A DNA stretch of 64,000 nt from Agromyces subbeticus DSM 16689 (GCF_000421565.1 NZ_ATXG01000003.1:62001-126000), one strand, 5' to 3'. Numbered from the stretch's first letter, positions 17,213-25,778 are shown. Notes: a model not told the origin generated them from the sequence alone. Numbers and translations are program-made.

Positions 17213-17239
17213 CCCGGCCGCCGGCGCAGCAGGTTCAGC

Positions 17240-17629
17240 TCAGGCCGGTCCAGCCCCCAGCACCTCACGGCACACGCTCGTATGCAGTGCACCATCGGGG
17301 GTGCGGTACTCCTCGGTGAGCAGAAGCGCGCCATCGTCGGCGAGCGAGATCACCGACGAGGCGCTGCCGGTGACGGTACCGACCCGGGGGCCGCGGTGCA
17401 CGAACGAGATGTCGATGCGGGCCTCGTTCCGCACGCCGCAGAAGCGACCGATCGACACCGTGTCGCCGAGATACTCGCCCCAGATCACACCGTCGGCCTC
17501 GCGGTAGACGAAGCGCGTCGGGGCGTCGGCATCCACCACGCTCGAGGTCGACGAGACCATGTCGAACACCCGCTGATCGAGATCGATGTCGAGAGTGGTC
17601 GAGGGGTGCTCGTGGTGCGATCCGGTCAT
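17240..17629 (-). CDS. Small beta-rich protein of a family often labelled n-acetylglutamate synthase
   Basis: 129 residues from ATG 17629; a longer form from TTG 17665 is possible, and neither has a convincing ribosome site. The body has alternating short strands (FVYREADGVIWGEYLGD, VSIGRFCGVRNEARIDISFV, ALLLTEEYRTPDGALH) as in a small beta-barrel family of about 110 residues that databases often call n-acetylglutamate synthase without biochemical support. No catalytic residues can be named. It is transcribed away from aminopeptidase P across a 183-base gap. Confidence 0.7.
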   Translation of the reverse strand: MTGSHHEHPSTTLDIDLDQRVFDMVSSTSSVVDADAPTRFVYREADGVIWGEYLGDTVSIGRFCGVRNEARIDISFVHRGPRVGTVTGSASSVISLADDGALLLTEEYRTPDGALHTSVCREVLGAGPA

Positions 17630-17719
17630 GACGCCATTGTGTGGAGGCGGCGAAAGGGGTGTCAAACCGTCGCGCGTTCCGTCTCGTGTCGACGTGCGTC
17701 CGGGCGGCGTTTCGAGACA

Positions 17720-17746
17720 AATCGTACGATTCGTCGGCAGTACTGC
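17720..17746. promoter_or_regulatory. Two adjacent perfect palindromes upstream of aminopeptidase P
   Basis: AATCGTACGATT (17720-17731) and GCAGTACTGC (17737-17746) are both perfect inverted repeats in the 183-base gap between the small beta-rich gene and pepP. Their position 70-90 bases before the pepP start fits a regulator site for either divergent gene. The binding protein is unknown. Confidence 0.4.
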
Positions 17747-17812
17747 GGATGTTTCGCCGATTCGAACCTCCGGCTGTTGACGTCCTTTCGTGCTGCTGGC
17801 TTACTGGGCACC

Positions 17813-19243
17813 ATGCGTCCAGAGACTTTCTCCTTCCGCGACCCTCGCACCCAGCCGCTGCCCGAGACCGAGGCGTTCCGCGACTACATGGCGGCGGGCT
17901 GGGGCCCGGCCGACCGCCACGCCGACGTCGCACCCGGCGCCGGCGCTGCCGCGGCCCGGCATCGCACCCGCATCGGCGAGCAGTTCACCGGGCGAACGAT
18001 CGCGGTGGCCGCCGGTCGTTCGCACGTGCGCTCGAACGACACCGAGTTCGGCTTCCGCGCCGACAGCGACTTCGTGTGGCTCACCTCGTGCCAGACCGAG
18101 GGCGCCGTGCTGGTCATGACGCCCTCCGGCAGCGGGCACGATGCCGTCGTGTACCTCGCCGAGCCGATCGGCCCAGGAAGCGACGCCTTCGCGGCCGACG
18201 CATTGCGCGGCGAACTGTGGATCGGCCCCGCTGCGGGCCTCGCCGACTGGTCGAGCGCGCTCGGTGTCGACGTGCGTTCCCTCGAACGGCTCGACCACGC
18301 GCTCGACGCCCTGCCGGCCGACACCCTCATCGCGGGCGCCGCCGAGCCGCGACTCGGCGACCGCTTCGCGCCTTCGGCCGAACTCGCGATCGCGCTCTCG
18401 GCCGCGAAGCTCGTGAAAGACGAGTGGGAGATCGCGCAACTGCGCTCGGCGGTCGATGCGACGGTCGCCGGGTTCCGTTCCGTCGCGCGTGAGCTGCCGG
18501 CCGCGGCCGAGTTCGGCGGCGAGCGCTGGCTGCAGGCGACGTTCGATCGCCACGCCCGCACCGTCGGCAACGGCGTGGGCTACTCGACCGTCGTCGGCAG
18601 CGGCCCGCACTCGCCCACGCTGCACTGGACCCGCTGCGACGGCCCGGTGCTGCCCGGGCACGTGGTGCTCCTCGACGCCGGGGTCGAGGCGCGCACCCTC
18701 TACACCGCCGACGTGACCCGCACGCTGCCGGTGAGCGGTGCCTTCAGCCCGGCACAGCGCACGGTGCACGACCACGTCGAACGTGCGCATCGAGCGGCCA
18801 TGGGACAAGTCGGGCCCGGCCGGTCGTTCCGCGATATGCGAACCACGGCATATGAGTCGATCGCGACGAGCCTGCACGAGCTCGGCATCCTGACGGTGTC
18901 GGTCGACGAGGCGATGTCGGCCGACGGCCAGCAGCACCGTCGCTACCTGCCGTGCGGCACCGGGCATCATCTCGGCCTCGACGTGCACGACTGCGCTCGC
19001 ATCGGCGACGAGCGCTACCTCGACGAACCCCTGCTGCCCGGCGCCGTACTCACGGTCGAGCCGGGACTCTACTTCCACGCCAACGACCTCACCGTGCCGC
19101 CGGAGTTGCGCGGCATCGGCGTGCGCATCGAAGACGACCTGCTCGTGACCGACTCGGGGCACGAGGTGCTCTCGGCTGCCCTGCCCATCGACGCCGACGG
19201 CATCGAGGCGTGGCTTCGGGGAGTAGTCGGCTCGCCCTCGTAG
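17813..19243 (+). CDS. pepP: Xaa-Pro aminopeptidase (aminopeptidase P)
   Basis: 476 residues from ATG 17813. The frame is open further upstream, but FRDPRTQPLPETEAFRDYMAAGW is the usual actinobacterial N-terminus, quoted in part. The N-terminal creatinase-like domain covers about 50-190, and the pita-bread catalytic domain carries all metal ligands: the aspartates in LLDAGVEARTLYTADVTR, the histidine in GTGHHLGLDVHD, and the glutamates in LTVEPGLYF and GVRIEDDLLV. The enzyme removes N-terminal residues preceding proline. Context with the peptide ABC operon suggests use of imported peptides. The ribosome site is weak; TTGACG at about 17777 and TACTGG at about 17802 may be a near-leaderless promoter. 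Confidence 0.93.
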   Translation: MRPETFSFRDPRTQPLPETEAFRDYMAAGWGPADRHADVAPGAGAAAARHRTRIGEQFTGRTIAVAAGRSHVRSNDTEFGFRADSDFVWLTSCQTEGAVLVMTPSGSGHDAVVYLAEPIGPGSDAFAADALRGELWIGPAAGLADWSSALGVDVRSLERLDHALDALPADTLIAGAAEPRLGDRFAPSAELAIALSAAKLVKDEWEIAQLRSAVDATVAGFRSVARELPAAAEFGGERWLQATFDRHARTVGNGVGYSTVVGSGPHSPTLHWTRCDGPVLPGHVVLLDAGVEARTLYTADVTRTLPVSGAFSPAQRTVHDHVERAHRAAMGQVGPGRSFRDMRTTAYESIATSLHELGILTVSVDEAMSADGQQHRRYLPCGTGHHLGLDVHDCARIGDERYLDEPLLPGAVLTVEPGLYFHANDLTVPPELRGIGVRIEDDLLVTDSGHEVLSAALPIDADGIEAWLRGVVGSPS

Positions 19244-19246
19244 ACT
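19241..19246 (+). promoter_or_regulatory. Leaderless -10 box overlapping the pepP stop codon
   Basis: TAGACT begins with the TAG stop of pepP and stands six bases before ATG 19253, so the downstream hydrolase can be transcribed as a leaderless mRNA. Confidence 0.6.
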
Positions 19247-19252
19247 TCGGGC

Positions 19253-20839
19253 ATGGCGACCACCCGCGTATTCCGCAGCGGCGAATGGGTCACGCTCATC
19301 ACGCGCACCGGCATCGACGACGGCCCGGACTACGTGCTGGTGCACGGCATCGGCATGGCGCACGAGTACTGGTCGGATGTCGCGGAGGCGCTCGGTCGCA
19401 CCGGCACCGTGTACGCGCTCGACCTGCCCGGTTTCGGTGAAGCACCCGAACCCGAGCATCCGCCGTCGATGCCGGCCGCGGGCGACCTGCTCGCCGAACT
19501 CGTTCGTGCCGAGCGCATCGAGCGGCCGGTGCTCGTCGGACACTCCGCCGGCGCGCAAGTGGTGGCAGAGGCTGCTGCGCGGCATCCCGAGCTCTTCCCA
19601 TGCATCGTGCTCATCGGGCCGACCGTGAACCCTCGGGAGCGGACCGTGGCCAAACAGGCGGGGCGACTCGCGCAAGACCTCGTGCTCGCGCACCCCAAGG
19701 TGCTCACCCTCGGCCTGGTGTCGTACGCCAAGGCCGGCGCGGGTTGGTACCTCGAGTCGCTTGCGCCCGTCATGGAGCACGAGATCGAGCGCACGTTGCC
19801 GAAGATCACCGCCGACACGCTCGTCATCCGCGGCGAGCGCGACCGAATCGTGCCCCGTGACTGGGCGAAGCAGGCCGCGGCACTCGTGCCGAACGGCCGG
19901 TACGCCGAGGTGCCGGGGCGCGGCCACGAGACCATGATCACCGCCGGGCCGCTGGTCGCCGACCTCATCGCGCGGCACGCGCGTGGCGAAGCGGTCGGGC
20001 GCGAGGTGCCGCGCACCGCGCCGACGGTGCGCAGCGGCGAACCCGTGCAGCCCGATGCCCCGATCGCGAGCAGCGCCACGGTTCCCGACGCACCGGCACC
20101 GCTCCCTCCGCTCGCGGCCGCGGGCTGGTGGGCACTCGACTACCTCGACGCGGTGCGCCAGCAGTTGCGGGTGCTGACGTTGCCGAACGCGTCGAAGCGG
20201 TGGTCGACGGGTGATGCAGGCAAGCCGACGATCCTGCTGCTGCCGGGCGTCTACGAGCACTGGTCGTTCATGGCGCCGCTCGGCGACGATCTCAATCGCC
20301 ACGGCTATCGCGTGCAGGTCGTGCACGGCCTCGGCGCGAACCTGCTCGGCATCTTCGAGACGGCCGCCCGCATGGCCCGCGCCCTCGAGCGCGCGCCGAC
20401 GCCGCCGGCGGGCTTCGTCATGGTGGCGCATTCGAAAGGCGGCTTGGTCGGCAAGCGGATGCTGCTGAGCGACGCCGACCGGCGGCTCGGGCTCATCGGG
20501 GTGGTCGCCATCGCCACCCCGTTCGGCGGCTCGCGCCTCGCGCGCTACCTGCTCGACCCCGGATTGCGGGAGTTCCTGCCCGAGGGAGCGACGATCACGG
20601 AGCTCACCGGCGCCGCGTCGATGAACTCGCAGATCGTGTCGGTCTTCGGCACCTTCGACCCGCACGTGCCTGAGGGCAGTGTGCTCGCCGGGGCGAAGAA
20701 CGTGCAGGTGCCCGTCGCCGGGCACTTCCGCATCCTCTCGGCGCCAGAGACGAGCGCGGCCGTCGTGGCCGGGATCGAATCATTCGCCGTGCCGGCGCGG
20801 GCCGCCACCATTTCGGCGAAAACCCCCCGATCGGCCTGA
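19253..20839 (+). CDS. Double alpha/beta-hydrolase: esterase-like domain fused to lipase-like domain
   Basis: 528 residues, nearly twice the length of a single hydrolase. Domain one (1-245) has the oxyanion-loop VHGIGMAHEYW, the nucleophile elbow GHSAGA and the late GRGHETM histidine segment, an intact triad. A proline/alanine-rich linker covers about 250-290. Domain two (about 300-520) resembles triacylglycerol lipases or acetyltransferases: LLLPGVYEHWSFM, the elbow AHSKGG, then ATPFGGSRLARYL, and VAGHFRIL for the histidine. No signal peptide, so it is probably cytoplasmic. The substrate is unknown. The start is set by the leaderless -10 at 19241. Confidence 0.82.
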   Translation: MATTRVFRSGEWVTLITRTGIDDGPDYVLVHGIGMAHEYWSDVAEALGRTGTVYALDLPGFGEAPEPEHPPSMPAAGDLLAELVRAERIERPVLVGHSAGAQVVAEAAARHPELFPCIVLIGPTVNPRERTVAKQAGRLAQDLVLAHPKVLTLGLVSYAKAGAGWYLESLAPVMEHEIERTLPKITADTLVIRGERDRIVPRDWAKQAAALVPNGRYAEVPGRGHETMITAGPLVADLIARHARGEAVGREVPRTAPTVRSGEPVQPDAPIASSATVPDAPAPLPPLAAAGWWALDYLDAVRQQLRVLTLPNASKRWSTGDAGKPTILLLPGVYEHWSFMAPLGDDLNRHGYRVQVVHGLGANLLGIFETAARMARALERAPTPPAGFVMVAHSKGGLVGKRMLLSDADRRLGLIGVVAIATPFGGSRLARYLLDPGLREFLPEGATITELTGAASMNSQIVSVFGTFDPHVPEGSVLAGAKNVQVPVAGHFRILSAPETSAAVVAGIESFAVPARAATISAKTPRSA

Positions 20840-20909
20840 TCCGCCCGATTCGATCCGATCTCGTGGCGATCCCCGATCTCGTGGTGCCCGAGCCTCGAGC
20901 GAACGCGAA

Positions 20910-20948
20910 GACGCGGGGCGGTCACGGATCCCGTGATCACCCCGCGTC
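20910..20948. terminator. Bidirectional terminator hairpin
   Basis: GACGCGGGGCGGTCAC (20910-20925) pairs with GTGATCACCCCGCGTC (20933-20948) with two imperfect pairs around a seven-base loop, between two convergent genes ending at 20839 and 20969. Confidence 0.7.
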
Positions 20949-20968
20949 GAATTCGTGCGGTGCGAGAC

Positions 20969-21859
20969 TCAGCGCGTGGCGAAGCGACGACGCACGAGCA
21001 CGCCGGCTGCGCCGAGCACGAGAAGCCCTGCTGCGAGCGCGCCGACCGTCAGGTCGACACCGGTCTCGGCGAGCTTGGGGCCGGTCGCGGCCGGGGTCGA
21101 GCTCTCGCCGGCCGGAACCACCGCAGCGGCGATGACGGGGGCTTCGCCCTCGATGAAGCGGCCCGTCTCGTCCCCGCTGAAGTAGTAGGCGAGGACGTCG
21201 CCGACCTGTGCGCCCGGGATCGTGGCAGTGACCGTGCCTGCGCCGGCTGCGTCGGCGACCGTCTCTTCGAGACCGGCGAAGTCGCCGACCGGCTCGCCGT
21301 CGCGGAGCAGCTGGAATCCGTAGTAGACCGGCTCATCGGCACCGAAGCCCGCGAAGTTCGCGGTGAGGCCGGTGGCGAGCTGCTCGGGCGAAACCACCTG
21401 TCCGAGGCTCACGCCGGGCTCCGGCAGGTCCGACTCGGTGATCGTCAGCGCGACCGAGTTCGACACGAGCCATTCGGTCTCATCGAGCTGCTGCCTGGCG
21501 TTCACGGAGACCCGGGGGTAGTCGGACTCGCTCGTGACCGGAGCATCGCGGATCGGGACGACCTGCGCATCGATCGCACCCTCGGCATCTGGCGTCACGG
21601 TGATCTCGTAGAGGCCCTCGCCCGAAGAAGGGCCAGCGGCGACGCCGACCGACACCGTCACGTCACCGGTGCCGATGAAGCCGGTGCCCGTGATGTGGAA
21701 GCCCGCACCCCACTCGCCTGCGGGGAACGAAGTGGTGTCGAGCGCGATCACCGGGGCGTCGGCTGCTTGGGCCGGAGCGGCGGCGAGCAGGCCGGCGAAG
21801 GGGAGCGCAACGACTGCGGCGATGGCAGCCGCACGGACTCGCAAGGAGATGGGACGCAT
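20969..21859 (-). CDS. Cell-wall-anchored surface protein with LAETG sorting signal
   Basis: 296 residues from ATG 21859; the frame is longer upstream, but a GAAAGG site and the signal peptide support this start. The signal peptide (RVRAAAIAAVVALPFAGLLA) ends near AQA at about residue 32. The mature part is acidic, serine/threonine-rich and apparently beta-sandwich, with no recognised enzymatic motif. The C-terminus is a classic sorting signal: LAETG at 263-267, a hydrophobic helix, then RRRFATR. LAxTG is the motif used by class E sortases of high-GC actinobacteria. No sortase is in the window. Predicted role: wall-exposed adhesion or structural protein. Confidence 0.8.
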   Translation of the reverse strand: MRPISLRVRAAAIAAVVALPFAGLLAAAPAQAADAPVIALDTTSFPAGEWGAGFHITGTGFIGTGDVTVSVGVAAGPSSGEGLYEITVTPDAEGAIDAQVVPIRDAPVTSESDYPRVSVNARQQLDETEWLVSNSVALTITESDLPEPGVSLGQVVSPEQLATGLTANFAGFGADEPVYYGFQLLRDGEPVGDFAGLEETVADAAGAGTVTATIPGAQVGDVLAYYFSGDETGRFIEGEAPVIAAAVVPAGESSTPAATGPKLAETGVDLTVGALAAGLLVLGAAGVLVRRRFATR

Positions 21860-21985
21860 GCTTGGGGCGCCTTTCGGAGAGAGGTGTTGTGAGAGAGGAG
21901 CCTCTCCGCAGCGACCATACCAACCGGACGACATCCTCCGTATGGGGAGCACTGCCCATGACCCGCGACCTGTAACCGGGAGAGC

Positions 21986-22936
21986 TCAGTGCACGTACTC
22001 GAGCAGGTCGAGACCGACCTGGCGCATGCCGTCGAGCACCGCCAGGCGCGAGGAGATCATCGTGTCGGCGTAGTACATCGACACGGCGTACGAGACGCTC
22101 GCCCGCGGGCCGCGCAGCACGCCGACCTCGCTGCGCACGCCGCCGTCGGTGCCGGTCTTGTTCATGAGCAGCACGTTGTGGTCGGGGGTGCGATGCGCGA
22201 GCGGGTCGAGGCCGAAGGCGCTCGCCACCATCGACAGGTCGGCGTTCAGCGAGAGCCAGCCGACGACGCGCTGCGACACCTCGGGCGAGACGATCTCGCC
22301 GCGAGCGAGCGAGGCGAAGAGCCAGGTGAGCTCTTTCGCCGAGCCGATCGACAGTTGCGGTGCGTCGTCGGGGCCGCGATGGTCGCGCACGAGGTCGAGC
22401 AGCGCCGTGCGGGTGAGGCCGAGCGTCTCGGTGCGAGCGCGCACGGCCTCAAGGCCGACGTGGCGGATGAGCACGTTCGTGGCGAGATTGTCGCTCGTCG
22501 CCCCGATGAGCGCCGCGAGGTCGGCGAGGGGCAGCGACGGCGATTGCATGTGCTGCCAGATGCCCGAGTCGCCGACGGCGTCGCGCGGCGCCCGGTCGAG
22601 CACGGTGAACGCCTCGCTGCCGTCGCCCGAGAGTCGCGAGGCGACCTCGACGAGCAGCAGCACCTTGCCGATCGACGCCGTGGGCATCACGACATGGTCG
22701 TCGACGGAGAAGAGCACCTTGCCGGTGGCCAGGTCGGTCGCCCTGGCCGACACCTGCACGCCCGCGAGCGCGAGTTCGCCGAGCGCGTCGAACCCGCGTG
22801 CGAAGTTCTCGTTCGCCTCTTCGGTGCGATGCTTGCCGCGCCGGATGTCGCTATGCCGTGCACGCCGCTCCGAACCCTGCGACGACGTCACCACGGTGAT
22901 TCCACTGCCTTCCTCTGGCGGTCGGCGCTCCCCCAC
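21986..22936 (-). CDS. Class-A beta-lactamase-like serine hydrolase without signal peptide
   Basis: Up to 316 residues from GTG 22936. GTG 22894 or 22891, which follow a GAGGAAGG stretch, are plausible shorter starts. Motifs of the penicillin-recognising fold are intact: S88-x-x-K91 (TASIGK), S148-D149-N150, and K260-T261-G262. The omega-loop glutamate that deacylates penicilloyl-enzyme in true class A enzymes is not obvious: the segment reads DLVRDHRGPDDAPQL. No secretion signal is visible. It may therefore be a non-lactamase hydrolase or a peptidoglycan-related enzyme rather than a resistance factor. Confidence 0.8.
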   Translation of the reverse strand: MGERRPPEEGSGITVVTSSQGSERRARHSDIRRGKHRTEEANENFARGFDALGELALAGVQVSARATDLATGKVLFSVDDHVVMPTASIGKVLLLVEVASRLSGDGSEAFTVLDRAPRDAVGDSGIWQHMQSPSLPLADLAALIGATSDNLATNVLIRHVGLEAVRARTETLGLTRTALLDLVRDHRGPDDAPQLSIGSAKELTWLFASLARGEIVSPEVSQRVVGWLSLNADLSMVASAFGLDPLAHRTPDHNVLLMNKTGTDGGVRSEVGVLRGPRASVSYAVSMYYADTMISSRLAVLDGMRQVGLDLLEYVH

Positions 22937-22989
22937 CGCGTTCAGCGGCGCGCTCGAATTTCGGTGTTCTTGCGGTTGTGGATCTGCGA

Positions 22990-25038
22990 CTACCAGATCG
23001 TCACCCGCTCGGCTGGATCGAGCCAGAGCGCGTCATCGGGAGTCACTCCGAAGCTAGCGTAGAACTCGTCGATGTTTCTGACGATCTGGTTGCACCGGAA
23101 CTCGTTCGGCGAGTGCGGATCGATCGCCAGCAGACGGATGACCTCTTCGTCGCGGCCCTTCATCTGCCAGGCCTGCGCCCACGACAGGAAGAACCGCTGC
23201 GCGGCGGTCAGGCCGTCGATCACCGGGGCCGCCTCGACGTCGCCGCCGAGCGAGAGCACGTAGGCCTTCCACGCGATGGCGAGGCCGCCGAGGTCGCCGA
23301 TGTTCTCGCCGATCGTGAGCGCACCGTTGACGTGGGCGTCGCCGTTGACGTGCGCCTCACCGTTGCCTTCGCTCTCGCCTTCTCCGTCGGCGTCGCCCGC
23401 TTCCGCCACGTCGACCCGCCCGGTGAGCAGCTGCTCGGGAACGAGGGCGTCGTACTGGTCGATGAGCGCCGTCGTGCGCTCTTCGAACGCGGCGCGGTCG
23501 GCCTCGGTCCACCAGTCGGTGAGGCGCCCGTCGCCGTCGTACTTCGAGCCCTGGTCGTCGAAGCCGTGCCCGATCTCGTGCCCGATCACGGCGCCGATGG
23601 CACCGTAGTTCGCCGCGGCATCCCGCTCGGCATCGAAGAAGGGGTACTGCAGGATCGCCGCGGGGAACACGATCTCGTTGAACCCCGGGTTGTAGTACGC
23701 ATTGATCGTCTGCGGCGTCATGAACCACTCGTCGCGGTCGAGCGGTTTGCCGATCTTGCCGAGCTCGCGGTTGAACTCGAACTCGGCGGTCGCCCGCACG
23801 TTGCCGACGAGGTCGTCGGAGATCTCGAGCACTGAGTAGTCGCGCCACTTCACTGGAAAGCCGATCTTCGGCGTGAACTTCGCGAGCTTGTCGAGCGCCT
23901 TCGCGCGCGTCTCTTCGCCCATCCATTCGAGCCCGGTGATCGACTGCCGGTAGGCCTCGACGAGGTTCGCCACGAGGTCGTCCATCGCCACCTTCGCGGC
24001 TGGCGGGAAGTGCCGTTCGACGTAGATGTGCCCGACGGCCTCGCCCATGGCGCCCTCGACGAGCGAGACGCCGCGCTTCCAGCGCTCGCGCATCTGCGGC
24101 GTGCCGGTGAGGGTGCGCCCGTAGAAGTCGAAGTTCGCCTCGACGAAGTCGTTCGAGAGGTACGCCGCACTGCCGCGGACGACCTGCCAGGCGAGCCAGT
24201 CCTTCCACGCGGGCAGGCGGTCTTCGGTGAGCAGCGCGCCGAGGCCCTGCACGAACGACGGCTCGCGCAGCACGATCTCGTCGAACGCACCCGTGGGCAC
24301 GCCCATCGCATCGCGCCAGACGTCGAGGTCGGCGGATGCCTCCGCGACCGCGTCATCCCACGAGTACAGGTTGTACGTCTTCTCGCTGTCGCGGGTCTCG
24401 ACGTTGTTCCAGTGCGCGGCCGCGATCTCGGTCTCGAGCTCGTACACCCGCGCCGCACGCACCTCGGGCTCGTCGAGCTGCGCGAGCCGCAGCATCCGCT
24501 CGAGGTGCGAGCGGTACGCCTCGCGCACCGACTCGAACCGCTCTTCACGGAAGTAGCTCTCGTCGGGCAGGCCGATGCCGCCCTGCTCGACGAAGACGAG
24601 GTAGCGCTCGGGGTCGCCCGGGTCGTTGTCGACGTAGAGCTGCAGGAAGCCCGGCACGCCCTGTCGCTCGAGTTGCCCGAGCGTCGTGAGGAACGCCCCG
24701 ACCGAGCTGATCAGCTCGACCTCGACGAGCTGGCCGGCGATAGGCGTGGCGCCCAGCAGGTTCGCGCGCTCTTCGTTCAGGAAGCTCGCGTAGAGGTCGC
24801 CCACCTTGCGCGCCTCGGTGCCGGGCTCGGCGCCTTGCGACTCCTCGATGATCTCGCGCACAGCCTGCTCGGCCTCTTCGTGCAGCACGAGGAACGAGCC
24901 GTATCTCGCCTTGTCGGCGGGGATGTCGGTGCGCTCGATCCACCGGCCGTTGACGTGCCGGAAGAGGTCGTCTTGCGGCCGGATGCCCGCATCGAGCTCG
25001 TCGTGCTTGATTCCGGAGGGCAGCGCGGCATCGGTCAT
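22990..25038 (-). CDS. M13 family zinc metallopeptidase (neprilysin/PepO-like)
   Basis: 682 residues, slightly longer than typical bacterial M13 enzymes. The zinc motif HEIGH starts at H487, and the downstream GENIGDLGG provides the third ligand. The C-terminal RCNQIVRNIDEFYASFGV is typical. No signal peptide, so it probably acts on peptides in the cytoplasm. Just before GENIGDLGG there is an acidic low-complexity insert (DADGEGESEGNGE) followed by a duplicated AHVNG; the DNA shows CCGTTGACGTG repeated at 23324-23334 and 23342-23352. The start is supported by a leaderless -10. Confidence 0.92.
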   Translation of the reverse strand: MTDAALPSGIKHDELDAGIRPQDDLFRHVNGRWIERTDIPADKARYGSFLVLHEEAEQAVREIIEESQGAEPGTEARKVGDLYASFLNEERANLLGATPIAGQLVEVELISSVGAFLTTLGQLERQGVPGFLQLYVDNDPGDPERYLVFVEQGGIGLPDESYFREERFESVREAYRSHLERMLRLAQLDEPEVRAARVYELETEIAAAHWNNVETRDSEKTYNLYSWDDAVAEASADLDVWRDAMGVPTGAFDEIVLREPSFVQGLGALLTEDRLPAWKDWLAWQVVRGSAAYLSNDFVEANFDFYGRTLTGTPQMRERWKRGVSLVEGAMGEAVGHIYVERHFPPAAKVAMDDLVANLVEAYRQSITGLEWMGEETRAKALDKLAKFTPKIGFPVKWRDYSVLEISDDLVGNVRATAEFEFNRELGKIGKPLDRDEWFMTPQTINAYYNPGFNEIVFPAAILQYPFFDAERDAAANYGAIGAVIGHEIGHGFDDQGSKYDGDGRLTDWWTEADRAAFEERTTALIDQYDALVPEQLLTGRVDVAEAGDADGEGESEGNGEAHVNGDAHVNGALTIGENIGDLGGLAIAWKAYVLSLGGDVEAAPVIDGLTAAQRFFLSWAQAWQMKGRDEEVIRLLAIDPHSPNEFRCNQIVRNIDEFYASFGVTPDDALWLDPAERVTIW

Positions 25039-25044
25039 TGCTCC

Positions 25045-25050
25045 AGCCTA
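25045..25050 (-). promoter_or_regulatory. Leaderless -10 box for the M13 peptidase
   Basis: On the minus strand TAGGCT stands six bases before ATG 25038. No Shine-Dalgarno sequence is needed in that arrangement. Confidence 0.6.
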
Positions 25051-25079
25051 AGTGTCGGCCCGCCGACGGGTCACCTGTC

Positions 25080-25778
25080 TCAGCGAAGCTGGGCGAAACT
25101 CTCAGCACTCGCAGTCGGCCCGACGACGAGGATCGTGTCACCGGCCTGCAGCATCGTGTCGGCGTCGGCGTTGCGCCACTGCTCGGCGTCGCGCTTGAAC
25201 GCCGCGATCGTGACACCGTATGCGGCGCGCAGGCCCGTGTCGCCGAGCCGCTTGCCGAGCAGCTCGTTCGGTGCGGCCGCCTTCACGAGGGCGTACCCCG
25301 AGTCGACCTCGATGTAGTCGAGCGCGGCTCCGCGCACGAGGTGCGCGACCCGACGCCCCATGTCCTTCTCGGGGTAGATCACGTGGTGCACCCCGAGCTG
25401 GTCGAGGATCAGGCCGTGCCGGTCGTCGACGACCTTCGCCCAGATCACCGGGATGTTCATGCTGAGCAGCACCGAGCACGTGAGGATCGACGCCGAGATG
25501 TCGTCGCCGATGGCCACGACGACCCGGTCGAACTCGTCGATCGCGAGTTGGCGCAGCGCCTCCTCCTTGGTCGAGTCGGCGCGCACCACTTGCGTCAGCT
25601 GGCCGTTCATGGCCTGCACGAGGTCTTCATCGAGGTCGATGCCGAGCACCTCGGTGCCTGCGGACATGAGCTCGAGGGCGAGCGAGCTGCCGAAGCGGCC
25701 GAGGCCGATGACGGCGACCGAGTCGGCCTCTGCGATGCGACGAGAGGTATCGCCGCCGAAGAACGGGAACTTAGCCAA
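25080..25778 (-). CDS. ktrA: Potassium uptake regulatory subunit KtrA (RCK protein)
   Basis: 232 residues. The N-terminal nucleotide-binding Rossmann fold has VIGLGRFGSSLA (about 23-34) and the acidic VLGIDLDED end of strand two. An RCK_C domain follows (about 145-232, ILVVGPTASAE at the end). KtrA binds ATP, ADP or NAD(H) and gates the KtrB channel. The start overlaps the ktrB stop by eight bases, so the two are translationally coupled in one operon. Confidence 0.95.
   Translation of the reverse strand: MAKFPFFGGDTSRRIAEADSVAVIGLGRFGSSLALELMSAGTEVLGIDLDEDLVQAMNGQLTQVVRADSTKEEALRQLAIDEFDRVVVAIGDDISASILTCSVLLSMNIPVIWAKVVDDRHGLILDQLGVHHVIYPEKDMGRRVAHLVRGAALDYIEVDSGYALVKAAAPNELLGKRLGDTGLRAAYGVTIAAFKRDAEQWRNADADTMLQAGDTILVVGPTASAESFAQLR

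Noticed and set aside
17801-20725. 974-codon minus-strand frame opposite pepP and the double hydrolase
   Set aside because: Antisense shadow with biased composition; the sense genes have catalytic motifs and promoters.
20856-20885. Direct repeat of CGATCTCGTGG near the end of the double hydrolase gene
   Set aside because: Two short copies in a GC-rich intergenic stretch beside a terminator; no sign of function or mobility.
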